From: an uncultured Bradyrhizobium sp.
Lineage (GTDB): Bacteria > Pseudomonadota > Alphaproteobacteria > Rhizobiales > Xanthobacteraceae
DNA length: 64,000 nucleotides
Direction of reading: 5' to 3'
Assembly (NCBI RefSeq): GCF_936943645.1
Contig: NZ_CAKZJO010000041.1
Location: 30,560 to 94,559, forward strand
This document shows positions 17,678-26,557 of this stretch, in pieces. Position numbers and translations under genes: made by a program. How positions within the stretch are numbered: position 1 is the stretch's first letter; the number at the start of each line of letters is the position of its first letter. The notes below the pieces were generated by a model. That model worked only from the letters and a program-made list of their open reading frames with translations, was not told the DNA's origin and searched no databases.

Positions 17678-18031
17678 TCAGATGAATCCCAACCGCTCGA
17701 CGATGGCGAAGATCCAGAACGCGCCGGCCATCAGCAGCGCCACGCCGACTGCCGCCGAGCCCATGTCCTTGACCCGGCCGATCTGCTTGTCGTGGTCCAT
17801 GGTCAGGCGGTCGGCGAGCTTTTCGATCGCGGTGTTGAGCAGCTCGACGACCAGCACGAACGCGACGGCACAGACCAGCTCGACGGCCCGCATCGCGGTC
17901 GCGCCGATCAACCAGGCAAGCGGCACTGACACGAGGAGCGCAAAGATTTCCTCGCGGACGGCCTGCTCCGAACCAATCGCAAAGGCCAGACCGTTACGGG
18001 AATTGATCGTGGCCTTCCAGATCCGCAGCAA
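17678..18031 (-). CDS. dgkA: Diacylglycerol kinase (DgkA type)
   Basis: Small integral membrane kinase of 117 residues with three helices, which phosphorylates diacylglycerol to recycle it into phospholipid synthesis. The conserved stretches NSRNGLAFAIGSEQAVREE, ELLNTAIEKLAD and KDMGSAAV carry the catalytic Glu and Asn residues. The start appears to be TTG at 18029-18031, with AGGA 5 nt upstream; no ATG fits the conserved N-terminus. It begins 4 nt after the aroG stop, suggesting translational coupling to it. Confidence 0.9.
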   Translation of the reverse strand: MLRIWKATINSRNGLAFAIGSEQAVREEIFALLVSVPLAWLIGATAMRAVELVCAVAFVLVVELLNTAIEKLADRLTMDHDKQIGRVKDMGSAAVGVALLMAGAFWIFAIVERLGFI

Positions 18032-18035
18032 GATC

Positions 18036-19424
18036 CTAGAGCCCCGCTGCGACCGGCATCGGCTGGGCCTTGCCCGCGCGCTCCTGCTTGAGGAGCTCTG
18101 CGATCAGGAAGGCCATGTCGATGGATTGCTCGGCGTTGAGGCGGGGATCGCAGACCGTGTGGTAGCGGTCGTTGAGGTCCTCGTCGGTGATCGCGCGGGC
18201 GCCGCCGAGGCATTCGGTGACGTCCTGGCCCGTCATCTCCAGATGCACGCCGCCGGCATGGGTGCCTTCGGCGGCATGGATCGCGAAGAACGACTTCACC
18301 TCGGACAGGATGCGGTCGAACGGCCGCGTCTTGTAGCCCGACGTGGAGGTGATGGTGTTGCCGTGCATGGGATCGCACGACCAGACCACCACCTTGCCCT
18401 CGCGCTTCACGGCGCGGATCATGTTCGGCAGATGCTCGCCGATCTTGTCCGAGCCGAAGCGGCCGATCAGCGTCAACCGGCCCGGTTCGTTGTCGGGGTT
18501 GAGCACGTCGATCAGCTTCAGCAGCTCGTCGGGCTTGAGCGACGGGCCGCACTTCAGGCCGATCGGGTTCTTGATGCCGCGGAAATATTCGATATGACCG
18601 TGATCGAGCTGGCGGGTGCGATCGCCGATCCAGATCATGTGGCCCGAGGTCGCATACCAGTCGCCCGTCGTGGAATCGACGCGGGTCAACGCCTGCTCGT
18701 AGCCGAGCAGCAGCGCCTCGTGGCTGGTGTAGAAATCGGTGGCGCGCAGCTCGGGATGGGCTTCGAGGTCGAGGCCGCAGGCGCGCATGAAGTTGAGCGC
18801 GTCCGAGATGCGGTCGGCCAGCTCCTTGTAGCGGCGGGACTGCGGCGAGTCCTTGAGGAAGCCGAGCATCCATTGATGCACGCTGCCGAGATTGGCGTAA
18901 CCGCCGGTGGCGAAGGCGCGCAGCAGGTTGAGCGTCGCGGCCGACTGGCGATAGGCCATCAGCTGGCGCTGCGGATCGGGGATTCGCGCTTCCTTGGTGA
19001 AGGCGATGTCGTTGACGATGTCGCCGCGATAGCTCGGCAGCTCGACGCCGTTCAGCTTCTCAGTCGGCGAGGAGCGCGGCTTGGCGAACTGGCCGGCGAC
19101 GCGGCCGACCTTCACCACCGGCACCGCGCCGGCATAGGTCAGCACCACCGCCATCTGCAGCAGCACGCGGAAGAAATCGCGGATGTTGTTGGCACCGTGC
19201 TCGGCGAAGCTCTCGGCGCAGTCGCCGCCCTGGAGCAGGAAGGCCTCGCCGGCCGCAACCCGCGCCAGCGCCTTCTTCAGATTGCGCGCCTCGCCCGCGA
19301 ACACCAGCGGCGGAAAGGTCGCAAGCTGCGCCTCGACGTCAGCCAGAGCCTTGGCGTCGGGATAGTCGGGCACCTGTAGCACCGGCTTGCTGCGCCAGGA
19401 CTCGGGCGTCCACCGCTCGGACAT
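18036..19424 (-). CDS. aroG: Class II 3-deoxy-D-arabino-heptulosonate 7-phosphate synthase
   Basis: First enzyme of the shikimate pathway, condensing phosphoenolpyruvate and erythrose 4-phosphate; 462 residues. It is of the plant-type class II, seen in [16 protein letters not shown] [15 protein letters not shown], in [12 protein letters not shown], and in [12 protein letters not shown] 19422-19424 gives the standard N-terminus beginning [14 protein letters not shown]; a longer frame upstream to 19619 is not family-like. Class II enzymes are often less sensitive to aromatic feedback. The gene heads the run aroG-dgkA-nadE. Confidence 0.95.
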   Translation of the reverse strand: MSERWTPESWRSKPVLQVPDYPDAKALADVEAQLATFPPLVFAGEARNLKKALARVAAGEAFLLQGGDCAESFAEHGANNIRDFFRVLLQMAVVLTYAGAVPVVKVGRVAGQFAKPRSSPTEKLNGVELPSYRGDIVNDIAFTKEARIPDPQRQLMAYRQSAATLNLLRAFATGGYANLGSVHQWMLGFLKDSPQSRRYKELADRISDALNFMRACGLDLEAHPELRATDFYTSHEALLLGYEQALTRVDSTTGDWYATSGHMIWIGDRTRQLDHGHIEYFRGIKNPIGLKCGPSLKPDELLKLIDVLNPDNEPGRLTLIGRFGSDKIGEHLPNMIRAVKREGKVVVWSCDPMHGNTITSTSGYKTRPFDRILSEVKSFFAIHAAEGTHAGGVHLEMTGQDVTECLGGARAITDEDLNDRYHTVCDPRLNAEQSIDMAFLIAELLKQERAGKAQPMPVAAGL

Positions 19425-19606
19425 CGCAATCTCTCCGTGAAGCAAAAAAGTGCAACCTGATCTGGGGGTTGCGAGGGCCGCCTTATACACAGGCTGGCAC
19501 GACATCGCCAGTTGTAAATCCGCTTCGGATCGCAAACCCTTGCGGGCAAAGCCAAATTCGCATTTGCTAGGAAACGGCGAGGAAACCGGCAGGGATACCT
19601 TCTGCC

Positions 19607-20503
19607 ATGGACGTGGCACTGGACGACGTTTTCATCGACGAAATCAGCTTCCCGGCGACCGACGGGTATGGGCTGAGCGGCACCCTGTTCCTGCCGCGCG
19701 GCACCAAGCGCCATGCGGTGCTGATCAATTCGGCGACCGCCGTCCCGCGCAAGATCTATCGCGGCTTTGCCTCCTACCTCGCCCATCGCGGCTGCGCCGT
19801 GCTGACTTACGACTATCGCGGCATTGGTGACAGCCGGCTTCCGGCCATGGTGGGCTACAACCAGCCGAAATCGCTGGTCGGCTTCAAGGCCTCGATGTCG
19901 GACTGGGCCGCGCAGGACGTCACCGCGGCAGTGCGCTGGATGCGCGAGCGCTATCAGGGTCTGCCGCTGGCCTATATCGGCCATTCCTTCGGCGGCCAGG
20001 CGCTCGGGCTGATCGAAAACAATACCGACATCTCGCGCGCGGCCCTGGTGGCCTCGCAGGCGGCGACCTGGCGACTGATGACCTCGCCGGAAAAATATCG
20101 CGTCTTCGCCTTCATGAATTTTGTCGGCGTGCCACTGGTCCATGCGCTCGGCTATGCGCCGGGCTGGGCCGGGGTCGGCGAGGATCTGCCCAAGGGCGTC
20201 TTCCTGCAATGGGCCGAGTGGGTTTCGAGCCCGCGTTATCTGTTCGATTCAAAACTGCCGGCGCTGGAGAATTTCACAAAGTTCAAGGGCGAGTTGCGGG
20301 CGCTGTGCTTCTCCGACGATCCCTGGGCGACGCGACCGGCGGTCGAGCTGCTCGCGAGCGGATTCACCGGGGTCAAGCCGGAGGTGCTGACGGTGAGGCC
20401 GTCCGACGTCGGCGCCAAGGCGATCGGTCATTTCGGCTTCTTCCGTCCCGATCACCGCGACACGCTGTGGCGCGGGGTGGCGGAATGGATCCAGGGCGAG
20501 TGA
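19607..20503 (+). CDS. Alpha/beta hydrolase family protein
   Basis: A 298-residue alpha/beta hydrolase. The nucleophile elbow is [10 protein letters not shown] (Ser near residue 128). A likely catalytic His lies in [14 protein letters not shown] near the C-terminus, and an acidic residue lies in [19 protein letters not shown] after strand 4 is typical. The opening resembles the CocE/serine aminopeptidase-like group without a signal peptide, so it is cytoplasmic. Natural substrate unknown. Divergent from aroG with 182 nt between starts; stands alone before a repeat-rich block. Confidence 0.8.
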   Translation: MDVALDDVFIDEISFPATDGYGLSGTLFLPRGTKRHAVLINSATAVPRKIYRGFASYLAHRGCAVLTYDYRGIGDSRLPAMVGYNQPKSLVGFKASMSDWAAQDVTAAVRWMRERYQGLPLAYIGHSFGGQALGLIENNTDISRAALVASQAATWRLMTSPEKYRVFAFMNFVGVPLVHALGYAPGWAGVGEDLPKGVFLQWAEWVSSPRYLFDSKLPALENFTKFKGELRALCFSDDPWATRPAVELLASGFTGVKPEVLTVRPSDVGAKAIGHFGFFRPDHRDTLWRGVAEWIQGE

Positions 20504-20539
20504 GCCCGATGCGGGCGCGGTGACGACGGTCTTCCCTCT

Positions 20540-20672
20540 CGCGTCCCGGACACGCTGCAGCGTTCTTACGCTGCTGCGCAGAGCCGGGACCCGGCAGGCC
20601 ACAGCACGCGCTGTAACATGGGCCCCGGCTCTGCGCAGCAACGCGAAAGGCGTTGCAGCGCGTCCGGGGCAC
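20540..20672. repeat. Palindromic repeat with CGTCCCGGACACGCTGC arms
   Basis: Outer arms CGTCCCGGACACGCTGCAG and TTGCAGCGCGTCCGGGGC face each other, and inner arms CTGCGCAGAGCCGGGAC and GGCTCTGCGCAGCAA are also opposite. The structure is a nested pair of hairpins. Related to the CGTCCCGGAC families later in the window. Confidence 0.75.
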
Positions 20673-20735
20673 GAGCGGTGGTTGGGCGCGCGAAGTCAAG
20701 CCATCCACAATCTTTCCGCATGACAGTATCCGTTC

Positions 20736-20800
20736 CGTCATCCTGAGGCGCGAGCCGTGGGACGCAACGCGTCCCACGGGGAGCCTCGAAGGGTGACGGT
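20736..20800. repeat. Compact palindrome CGTCATCCTGAGG type
   Basis: A near-perfect hairpin: CGTCATCCTGAGGCGCGAGC on the left, AGCCTCGAAGGGTGACGG on the right, and GTGGGACGC-AAC-GCGTCCCAC at the tip. This REP-like unit recurs in Bradyrhizobium and Rhodopseudomonas genomes as I remember them. Confidence 0.8.
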
Positions 20801-20839
20801 CTTAGATGATGCTTGCGGCCGCATTCGGTATTCGCTTTC

Positions 20840-21460
20840 GACGTCCAGACACACCTTCGCATCCTCGCGGCGCATCTCGCCCGAGCTTTGCTTCGTCCTC
20901 TTCACCCTCCTGAACGAGGGCGCAGGGAAGACCGGGCGCCGGCTGGCACCCGCGGTCCACTGTGCGAATCCTGCGTGACAAGAAGCTGCACAGCGGCATA
21001 CAGGTGTAGCCAGGACATCCCGGCCTTCCCTGCGCAGTGGCTTTACGGCTTATGTCGTGATCTCCCCGGGGAGCGTTGCACTATTGCCCCCGTCGCCTTG
21101 CGGATGGCTGATGCGTGCGTCCGGTTGAACGACATGCATCACCACAAAACTTGGCGCACAGACCCCGGGCGCCAGGACCACACGATTTTGCCGTACGCCA
21201 ATCACACCGGTCGTATGCGCCAGGTGTTTCGCTCACGGTTGCCCGCCCTGCAAAATCCTTTGCGCCGACGTGACCTGCGTCCACCGCCGCCCGGCCCGCG
21301 TTCGTGACGATCGCGATACGCCCCTCTTCCTTGGGCCGGGTTGCCGCGATGGATACGCCCTTTCCGAATTTCGGTAAAGTTGAATATTTTTGATCGCCCG
21401 GATTGACCGAGCATTTGGGTGTTTTGCCCGTCAGGCAACGCAAGGGCTTGTGGTTGGGTC
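20840..21460. repeat. Long conserved non-coding repeat of Bradyrhizobium type
   Basis: About 620 nt that I recognise as a dispersed, conserved intergenic element in Bradyrhizobium and relatives. Landmarks are CTTCGCATCCTCGCGGCGCA, GGGCGCAGGGAAGACCGG, CCCTGCGCAGTGG, GATCTCCCCGGGGAGCG, TACGCCAATCACACCGG and TTTTGCCCGTCAGGCAA. In many annotated genomes its short frames are called hypothetical proteins. Nothing suggests a real gene: frames are broken and composition is uneven. Function unknown. Recognition is from memory and is not database-checked. Confidence 0.6.
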
Positions 21461-21479
21461 GCGGGATTGTCCCACGCGA

Positions 21480-21605
21480 TGGCCGTCGCCATTCCCTGAA
21501 GGCGGGGAATCCAGCACGCCGCGGCTTCTCCGGACTCACGACTGTCTCTGGAAACCTGGATCGTCCGCTCCCGTGCGCAATTGCGCACAAGGCGGACGAT
21601 CACAC
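21480..21605. repeat. Repeat with nested hairpin ending at NDH-2 gene
   Basis: Contains GATCGTCCGC (from 21559) and its exact reverse complement ending at 21601, and inside this the perfect palindrome GTGCGCAATTGCGCAC. It lies just downstream of the minus-strand flavoprotein stop and can serve as a transcription terminator for it. Confidence 0.7.
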
Positions 21606-21619
21606 TGAATACCCGGCGA

Positions 21620-22852
21620 CTACCTTGCCCCATAGGTCGGCGGCGGCGCCTGCACCGTCGGCGCGGCCGCCGCGAACAGCTCGTCCTTGCGCCCGGAGAG
21701 CGGCGGATAGATGCGCTGGCGGTTGATGGTCTGCTTGGTCGCCTTCGCGGCCGCGCCGGTCGTCTTGACCTCGCGGTCCCAGCCCTCCGTATAGAGCGCG
21801 CCCCAGCCGCCGAGATCGAGCACGGTCACGTACCAGTCGATCCGCAGCGGCAGCATCGGCAGGCCGACGAGATCTGCAACGACGTTGTGACCGGCAAAGC
21901 GGCCCATGGGGCGCGCGAACTGGCACGACATCACCGTCGGATGCAGGCCGTCGACCACGCTCGAGGCGACGTCACCGGCCGCGAACACGCCGCCGACATC
22001 GGCAACCCGCATGAAGGGATCGACCAGGAGGCGCCCGAGCCGGTCGCGCGCGTCCGGAAAGCTTGCCGCCAGAGGGCTCGCGCGCATTCCGGCACACCAG
22101 ATCACGGTCTGCGCCGCGACGAATTCGCCCGAGCTCAAATGCACGCCGGCCGCCTCGACGGAGGCGACGCGCACGCCCAGCCGTGTCTCGACCTCCAGTG
22201 ACGCCAGTGCCGTCTCGATGACGGGGCGCGCGTGCGCACCGATGGTCGCGCCCACCGCCGGATTGGAATCCACCAGAACGACGCGCCGGCTGCCGGTGAT
22301 GCCGGCACGCGCCAGCCTGTCCGCCATCTCGGCCGCGACCTCGATGCCGGTGAATCCGGCGCCGACCACCACGACCGTCGAACGCCCCGGCGACGGCGCG
22401 CTGCGTCCGAGCGAGGCGAGATGGTCCTCGAGCCGAAGCGCCGCGGCATAGGTATCGACATCGAAGGCGTGCGCGGCGAGCCCGGGAATATCGGGCCGCA
22501 TCACTTCGCTGCCGAGCGCCAGCACGAGGCGGTCATAGGCCAGCACCTCCTCGCCGCCGCTCGTGAGAAGCGATATCCGGCGATGCAAGGGGTCGATGGC
22601 CTCGACCTCGCCGAGGCCGTGGCTGACACCGATCGGATCGAGCAATCGACCAAGCGGAAGCGCGACCTCGTCGAGGTCGGCCTCGTAATTGCGCACGCGG
22701 ATGTTGTGATAGGGATTGCGGTCGACGAGATGGATCTCGATGTCGCCGTTCGCGCCGATCTCGTCGCGCTTGCGCGCGGCACCGATGGCCGCCCACAGGC
22801 CTGCAAATCCGGCGCCGAGCACGACGATACGCGCCATGTCCGTTGACTGCAT
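21620..22852 (-). CDS. NAD(P)/FAD-dependent oxidoreductase, type II NADH dehydrogenase-like
   Basis: A flavoprotein of 405-410 residues with two dinucleotide-binding folds: ARIVVLGAGFAGLWAA for FAD near the N-terminus and STVVVVGAGFTGIEVAAEM for NAD(P)H in the middle. The later VFAAGDVASS is the second FAD-ribityl motif. Overall layout matches type II NADH dehydrogenases, peripheral enzymes that pass electrons to quinone without pumping protons, and no transmembrane anchor is evident. Start ATG is 22850-22852 or 22835-22837. The upstream AraC gene on the same strand, 128 nt away, could regulate it. A role as another FAD reductase is possible. Confidence 0.8.
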   Translation of the reverse strand: MQSTDMARIVVLGAGFAGLWAAIGAARKRDEIGANGDIEIHLVDRNPYHNIRVRNYEADLDEVALPLGRLLDPIGVSHGLGEVEAIDPLHRRISLLTSGGEEVLAYDRLVLALGSEVMRPDIPGLAAHAFDVDTYAAALRLEDHLASLGRSAPSPGRSTVVVVGAGFTGIEVAAEMADRLARAGITGSRRVVLVDSNPAVGATIGAHARPVIETALASLEVETRLGVRVASVEAAGVHLSSGEFVAAQTVIWCAGMRASPLAASFPDARDRLGRLLVDPFMRVADVGGVFAAGDVASSVVDGLHPTVMSCQFARPMGRFAGHNVVADLVGLPMLPLRIDWYVTVLDLGGWGALYTEGWDREVKTTGAAAKATKQTINRQRIYPPLSGRKDELFAAAAPTVQAPPPTYGAR

Positions 22853-22980
22853 TTCCCGAGACAACGACAGGCGATCGAGCAGCCTGCCCGTAGGGGTCAA
22901 TATAACCTATCAGGGAGAACGGACCAACCGCGGCGGCAACGACCGCCGGGCGAAATCGTAAAGCCGAAGCGCAATGCTGC

Positions 22981-23940
22981 TCACGCCTCGCGCAGTTCCG
23001 ACGGTGTCGCGCCAAAACGCTTGCGGAAGGCGCGGTTGAAATAGGACAGGTCGGAAAAGCCCGAGGAATGCGCGATGTCGCTGATCTTGCGCGTCCTGGC
23101 GCGGGGATCGCCGAGCAGTTTTCGCGCCTGCAGCAGGCGCTGCTCCAGCACGAATTCGGTGAAGGTGGTGCCGGCCTGCTCGAACAGGCGCTGCGCCTGG
23201 CGCGGGCTGAGGCCCGAGCGCGTCGCGATCTCAGACAGGCAGAGATCGTTGCGGCCGAGGGCGGCCATCACGTCGGCGCGCATGAGGTCGAGGCGCGCCG
23301 CCGCATGGCCGCGGCCGCGGGCGAGGCTTGCATGCTCGGCGTCGGTGCCGAGCAGGAGGCCGACCAGATCGACCATATGCTGCGCGGTCAGGCGCTGGCC
23401 GACGGCGTCCAGATGCGGCGCGTGATTGGCGGCGAGCGCGTGGTAGCGGAAGATGGTCTCGGCGACCGCGCCGTCGCTGAGCACTTGCGACAGCTTGTCC
23501 TCGGCGCGCGGATTGATCTCCAGCAGCGCCCGGCGCGGCATGCGGATGGTGGTGAAGCGGTCCTCAATGGTGTGGCCGACGCTGCCGGTGATGCCCATGT
23601 CGACGAGCACCATCTGCGCGGGCGCGAGCTCCACGGTATGACCGTTCTGCCCGACGCGAACGAGGCCGGCATGTGCCGCGATCAGCACGAAGTCGTCGCT
23701 GCCGTCGGCAAGATGGCTCTGGGTGCGGGAATATTGCGCGGAGGCGCCTTCGGGAATGGCGAGCGCGATGTTGTCGACCACGCTGATCTGGAGCCGGCAA
23801 TCGATGCTGTCGCCACGGCTCGGTCCGATATCGAGGCCGCAGGCTCCCAAGGCCCGCTCGCGCCAATGCTCGAACGCCGCACCTTGCGGCAGGCCCGTAT
23901 ATTGGTGAACGAAGATGCCCGGCGTTTTCGCTGCATCCAT
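22981..23940 (-). CDS. AraC-family transcriptional regulator
   Basis: A 319-residue regulator. The N-terminal two thirds form a cupin-like AraC_binding_2 sensing domain (features such as DDFVLIAAHAGLVRV and GHTVELAPAQMVLVDMG). The C-terminal 100 residues hold both helix-turn-helix motifs, LSEIATRSGLSPRQAQRLFE and ISDIAHSSGFSDLSYFNRAF, ending in the typical FRKRFGATPSE. Start ATG 23938-23940 gives MDAAKTPG; a longer upstream frame is less convincing. It lies upstream of the NDH-2-like flavoprotein in the same direction. The effector is unknown. Confidence 0.88.
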   Translation of the reverse strand: MDAAKTPGIFVHQYTGLPQGAAFEHWRERALGACGLDIGPSRGDSIDCRLQISVVDNIALAIPEGASAQYSRTQSHLADGSDDFVLIAAHAGLVRVGQNGHTVELAPAQMVLVDMGITGSVGHTIEDRFTTIRMPRRALLEINPRAEDKLSQVLSDGAVAETIFRYHALAANHAPHLDAVGQRLTAQHMVDLVGLLLGTDAEHASLARGRGHAAARLDLMRADVMAALGRNDLCLSEIATRSGLSPRQAQRLFEQAGTTFTEFVLEQRLLQARKLLGDPRARTRKISDIAHSSGFSDLSYFNRAFRKRFGATPSELREA

Positions 23941-24137
23941 CTGATTTCCAGCCCCTCTTCCGGCTCCGCGATCGGCGGCGCCGACTGCAATTTCCGGGAA
24001 TTTGACGCCCCGGACTGCGGCGAGGTTCAAATCGGGGGGCGATTCAGGGGGATTTGTCCGGATGCGACGGCGGGATGGACGGTGGCGACAGTTTCGTACC
24101 CCGCATGAGCGCCAGCAATATGCGGGAACAGAGGTCC

Positions 24138-25199
24138 CTACTTCTTCGCGGGCGCCTGCGGCTGGGCGGGCGGAACGGTCTCGATCAGCTTGCCAGTGAA
24201 GACCGGCGCGGAGTGCGGATTGCCGTCGGGCGAGCCGCCGGCCTGCTCGACGGTGACGGCGTAGGTGGCGCCGTTGACGACGTCGGCATCGTAGCCGGCG
24301 AGCAGCGGACGCGCGGTGAAATCACCGGCGCCGATCACGCCGAGCGAGCGGGGACGCGGCAGCTTGTCGGAGATCAGCCAGAGCTCGAAACTCTTGCCGG
24401 GCTCCGGCGACGCACCGACCTTGCGCACGGTGAAGTTCTTGCTCGCGCCGTCGACCGTGAGAATGAAGGCGGGCCCGCCGGCCTGGCCCTGCAGCAGCGC
24501 AACATATTGCGCCGAGGCCGCGAGCGGCGCGGCCGGAATCTTCACCTCCACGGTCTGGATGCGCGGCGCGGGACGCAAGGCCCCCGGCAGCGCGTCGGGC
24601 AGGAAGATCTGGAGCGACAGCGTGATCAGCAGCGCGGCCGCGAGCGCGCCGGCGGCGGACGCGACGGAGCGCCAGCGCTTCACCCGGCCCTCGAGACGGA
24701 TCACGTTGCCGTCGTCGGCGACCGCCGCCTGCGGCGCGCGCGCGACGGCGAGATCCGGCGCGTGGACCTGCGGGATGAATTGCGGCGCGACGTCGGGAAG
24801 CACGTCGGGCTCGGGACGCGGCGTCTCCGGCGGTGCGGCTTCGGCATGCGGCACGATGGCAGCCTGCGGCGCATCGCCGGCGGACTCCACGGCCTCCGAA
24901 GCGGGGAGCTCCGGTGCGGGCGGAGGCGGTGGCGGCGATGCCTCGGCAAGCACAGGCGGCTGCTGCGCCAGCGCCGTGCGCGCGATCTCGGACCTGATGT
25001 TCTCCCACACGATCGGGCGCGGCTCGACCGAGCCGACCATCTGGTTGAGGACGCCGAGCCGGAAGGCCCAGGCCTGCACGATGTCGGCGAACGCCTCGTC
25101 CACCGCCATCATGGTCTCGACCTGCGCGCGCTCGTCGGCATCGAGCGTACCGAGCGCATATTCCGCGGCGAGCGCGATATGGTCCTCCGAATAGGCCAT
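24138..25199 (-). CDS. RskA-family anti-sigma factor
   Basis: Membrane anti-sigma factor of 353 residues. The cytoplasmic N-terminal part (HIALAAEYALGTLDADERAQ, then VENIR-type WENIRSEIA) is the sigma-binding region; a Pro/Ala-rich linker follows, then a single transmembrane helix at about residues 178-200 and a C-terminal periplasmic anti-sigma-K domain from about 215 (KIPAAPLAASAQYVALLQGQ, GKSFELWLISD). The family holds an ECF sigma factor inactive until proteolysis or a periplasmic signal releases it. The start ATG 25197-25199 overlaps the stop of a 23-codon mini-ORF by one base. Upstream gene is the cognate sigma factor. Confidence 0.9.
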   Translation of the reverse strand: MAYSEDHIALAAEYALGTLDADERAQVETMMAVDEAFADIVQAWAFRLGVLNQMVGSVEPRPIVWENIRSEIARTALAQQPPVLAEASPPPPPPAPELPASEAVESAGDAPQAAIVPHAEAAPPETPRPEPDVLPDVAPQFIPQVHAPDLAVARAPQAAVADDGNVIRLEGRVKRWRSVASAAGALAAALLITLSLQIFLPDALPGALRPAPRIQTVEVKIPAAPLAASAQYVALLQGQAGGPAFILTVDGASKNFTVRKVGASPEPGKSFELWLISDKLPRPRSLGVIGAGDFTARPLLAGYDADVVNGATYAVTVEQAGGSPDGNPHSAPVFTGKLIETVPPAQPQAPAKK

Positions 25200-25270
25200 C
25201 AATTGCGGTCCAGCACCATCCTCGCAGTCCAAACCTTCACAGTCCAAACCTTCACAGTTCGAGCATTCAT
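25199..25270 (-). CDS. 23-residue mini-ORF coupling sigma and anti-sigma genes
   Basis: Its ATG (25268-25270) overlaps the sigma-factor TGA as ATGA, and its own TGA (25199-25201) overlaps the anti-sigma ATG as TGATG. So ribosomes could pass from sigma gene to mini-ORF to anti-sigma gene without a gap. The peptide begins MNARTVKVWTVKVWT because a 15-nt unit is directly duplicated in the DNA. It ends ARMVLDRN. It may be a translational bridge rather than a functional peptide. No Shine-Dalgarno is evident for the anti-sigma start other than what lies in it. Whether it is translated is inference. Confidence 0.4.
   Translation of the reverse strand: MNARTVKVWTVKVWTARMVLDRN
25223..25255. repeat. 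Direct 15-nt duplication inside the sigma/anti-sigma junction
   Basis: The unit CAGTCCAAACCTTCA (plus strand) occurs twice back to back, and a decayed third copy (CAGTTCGAGCATTCA) follows. On the minus strand it encodes VKVWT twice in frame with the mini-ORF, and does not shift the frame, so copy number changes of this unit would keep translational coupling. Confidence 0.7.
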
Positions 25271-25812
25271 AGTCCGAGGCACTCCCGGATATCCAACATG
25301 CTGCGCCGCAGCCACGTCTTCACCGTATTGACGGGCGCTGAAAACTTCTCCGCCAATTGCTCGCGGCTCCAGCCGTTGTAATAGGCGAGCAGCACGAGCC
25401 GCTGACGGTCCGGCTCGAGCCGGCCGACGCATTCCAATAGCCGCTTCAGCTCCTCGGTCATCTCCCGGCGCGCCAGCGGGTCGGGGCTGTCGGCCGCCAC
25501 CTCCATCGCCTGAGGCTCCTCCTCGATCGAGACCTCCGACTTCTTGCGCACGATGTCGATGGCGCGGTTGCGCGCAATCGAGGCCATCCACGTGATCGGC
25601 GAGGACAGCGCCGGATTGAACCCGCCTGCGTTGTTCCAGATCTTGACGTAGGTCTCCTGAATGACCTCCTCTGCGAGATCCTGCCTGCGCAAGATACGGA
25701 GCACGACGCCATAGAGTTTCGCGCGCGTGGCGGCGTAGAGGCGCTCGAACGCGGCCTGATCGCCCTTCGCCACCGCCTCAATCAACCCGACCAGCTCGGC
25801 TGGCGTCAGCAT
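25267..25812 (-). CDS. ECF-type RNA polymerase sigma factor
   Basis: A 181-residue extracytoplasmic-function sigma factor with sigma2 at about residues 16-82 (ERLYAATRAKLYGVVLRIL, DLAEEVIQETYVKIW) and sigma4 at about 120-175 (LVLLAYYNGWSREQLAEKF, NTVKTWLRRSMLDIRECL). The SigK-like grouping is suggested by the RskA-type partner that follows. Start ATG 25810-25812. Its stop overlaps a mini-ORF that bridges to the anti-sigma gene. Which stress it answers cannot be read from the sequence; the regulon may include its own promoter. Confidence 0.92.
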   Translation of the reverse strand: MLTPAELVGLIEAVAKGDQAAFERLYAATRAKLYGVVLRILRRQDLAEEVIQETYVKIWNNAGGFNPALSSPITWMASIARNRAIDIVRKKSEVSIEEEPQAMEVAADSPDPLARREMTEELKRLLECVGRLEPDRQRLVLLAYYNGWSREQLAEKFSAPVNTVKTWLRRSMLDIRECLGL

Positions 25813-25830
25813 TCAGCCCCCTTATCCTTG

Positions 25831-25999
25831 TCCCTCTCCCCGTCTGCGGGGTTGGGACGAGCTACGCTCGCCCTGAGAGGGTCGGGGTGAGGGGGAGTCT
25901 CCGCAACGGAGGTTGCAGACGGACTCGGGGAGAGTCCCCCTCACCCGGATCGCATCTGGCGATGCGATCCGGCCTCTCCCCGCAAGCGGGGAGAGGCGA
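25831..25999. repeat. Palindromic repeat (CTCTCCCC / GGGGAGAG type), copy 1
   Basis: Shares with the 31303 copy the elements GAGGGTCGGGGTGAGGG, GGAGAGTCCCCCTCACCCGG, GATGC...TCCGGCC and CTCCCCGC-AGCGGGGAGAGGCGAA. The outer ends and middle pair with each other, so the RNA can fold into a large stem. It lies between the ECF sigma and fliJ genes and fills a gene-free gap of about 325 nt. Confidence 0.85.
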
Positions 26000-26137
26000 A
26001 CCATCCGCCACCATAGCGCGCGGCCAAGCCGACCACCAAGGGGCGCGGCGCCACGCTGTGGACAGCCCATGCGAAAAACCCGGACCTTGCGGCCCGGGCT
26101 TGGCGAAATTCTCGGTGGGTCGGGCTTGCCGGCGCGC

Positions 26138-26557
26138 TCAGGCGACGGCGCCGATGCGGGCGCGCATCAGGCCGATGCTGTCGAGATCGGCCTGCTCGCG
26201 GGCGTTCTCCTCGGCGCGTTCGCGGGCCTGGTCGCGCTCGTCGAGCAGCTCGACCTTCTTCAGCTCCTCGAAGGCCTCGGCCAAAGCGGCCTTGGCTTCG
26301 TCGAGCTGGCCCTTGAGCTCGTCGGCCGAGCGGGTCAGGTTCTCGCGGCGCTGGATCGCCGCCTTGGCGTAGGTCGGGTAGGCAAAGTGCGAGGGATCGT
26401 TGATCCCGGCGCGCTCCTGCTCGGTCTGGATCTCGCGTTCGAGATCGACCGACATGCGCTGGAAATCGGCGATCATGGTCTCGATCTGGGTGACCCGGCG
26501 GCGCTTCTCGTCGACCTGAAACTTCTTCAGGCGAATGAGGGTATCTCGTGACTTCAT
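26138..26557 (-). CDS. fliJ: Flagellar export chaperone FliJ
   Basis: A 139-residue, almost wholly helical protein with long charged heptads (for example RREN, EELKKVELLDERDQARERAEE), as expected for the antiparallel coiled coil of FliJ. FliJ sits in the FliI ring in the flagellar type III export apparatus and links it to FlhA. It begins 121 nt after the fliI stop on the same strand, so fliI-fliJ form an operon. Sequence alone is weakly diagnostic for FliJ, but the position after fliI settles it. Confidence 0.85.
   Translation of the reverse strand: MKSRDTLIRLKKFQVDEKRRRVTQIETMIADFQRMSVDLEREIQTEQERAGINDPSHFAYPTYAKAAIQRRENLTRSADELKGQLDEAKAALAEAFEELKKVELLDERDQARERAEENAREQADLDSIGLMRARIGAVA

Larger units (their letters stand above)
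20504..21619. other. 1.1-kb gene-free block of dispersed repeats
   Basis: No credible gene lies here. Short reading frames exist but overlap on both strands and have biased Arg/Pro-rich content. The block is made of four repeat units described separately (20540, 20736, 20840 and 21480). Gene order on both sides looks undisturbed. No transposase or terminal inverted repeat is visible. Confidence 0.8.

Noticed and set aside
18036..19619. Longer start for class II DAHP synthase, 65 codons upstream of ATG 19424
   Set aside because: The conserved N-terminus begins at ATG 19424, and the upstream stretch lies in the divergent promoter region with the hydrolase gene.
20813..21307. A 164-codon plus-strand frame in the repeat block
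   Set aside because: It lies inside the dispersed repeat; its Arg/Pro/Cys-rich product resembles spurious proteins annotated from this repeat in other genomes.
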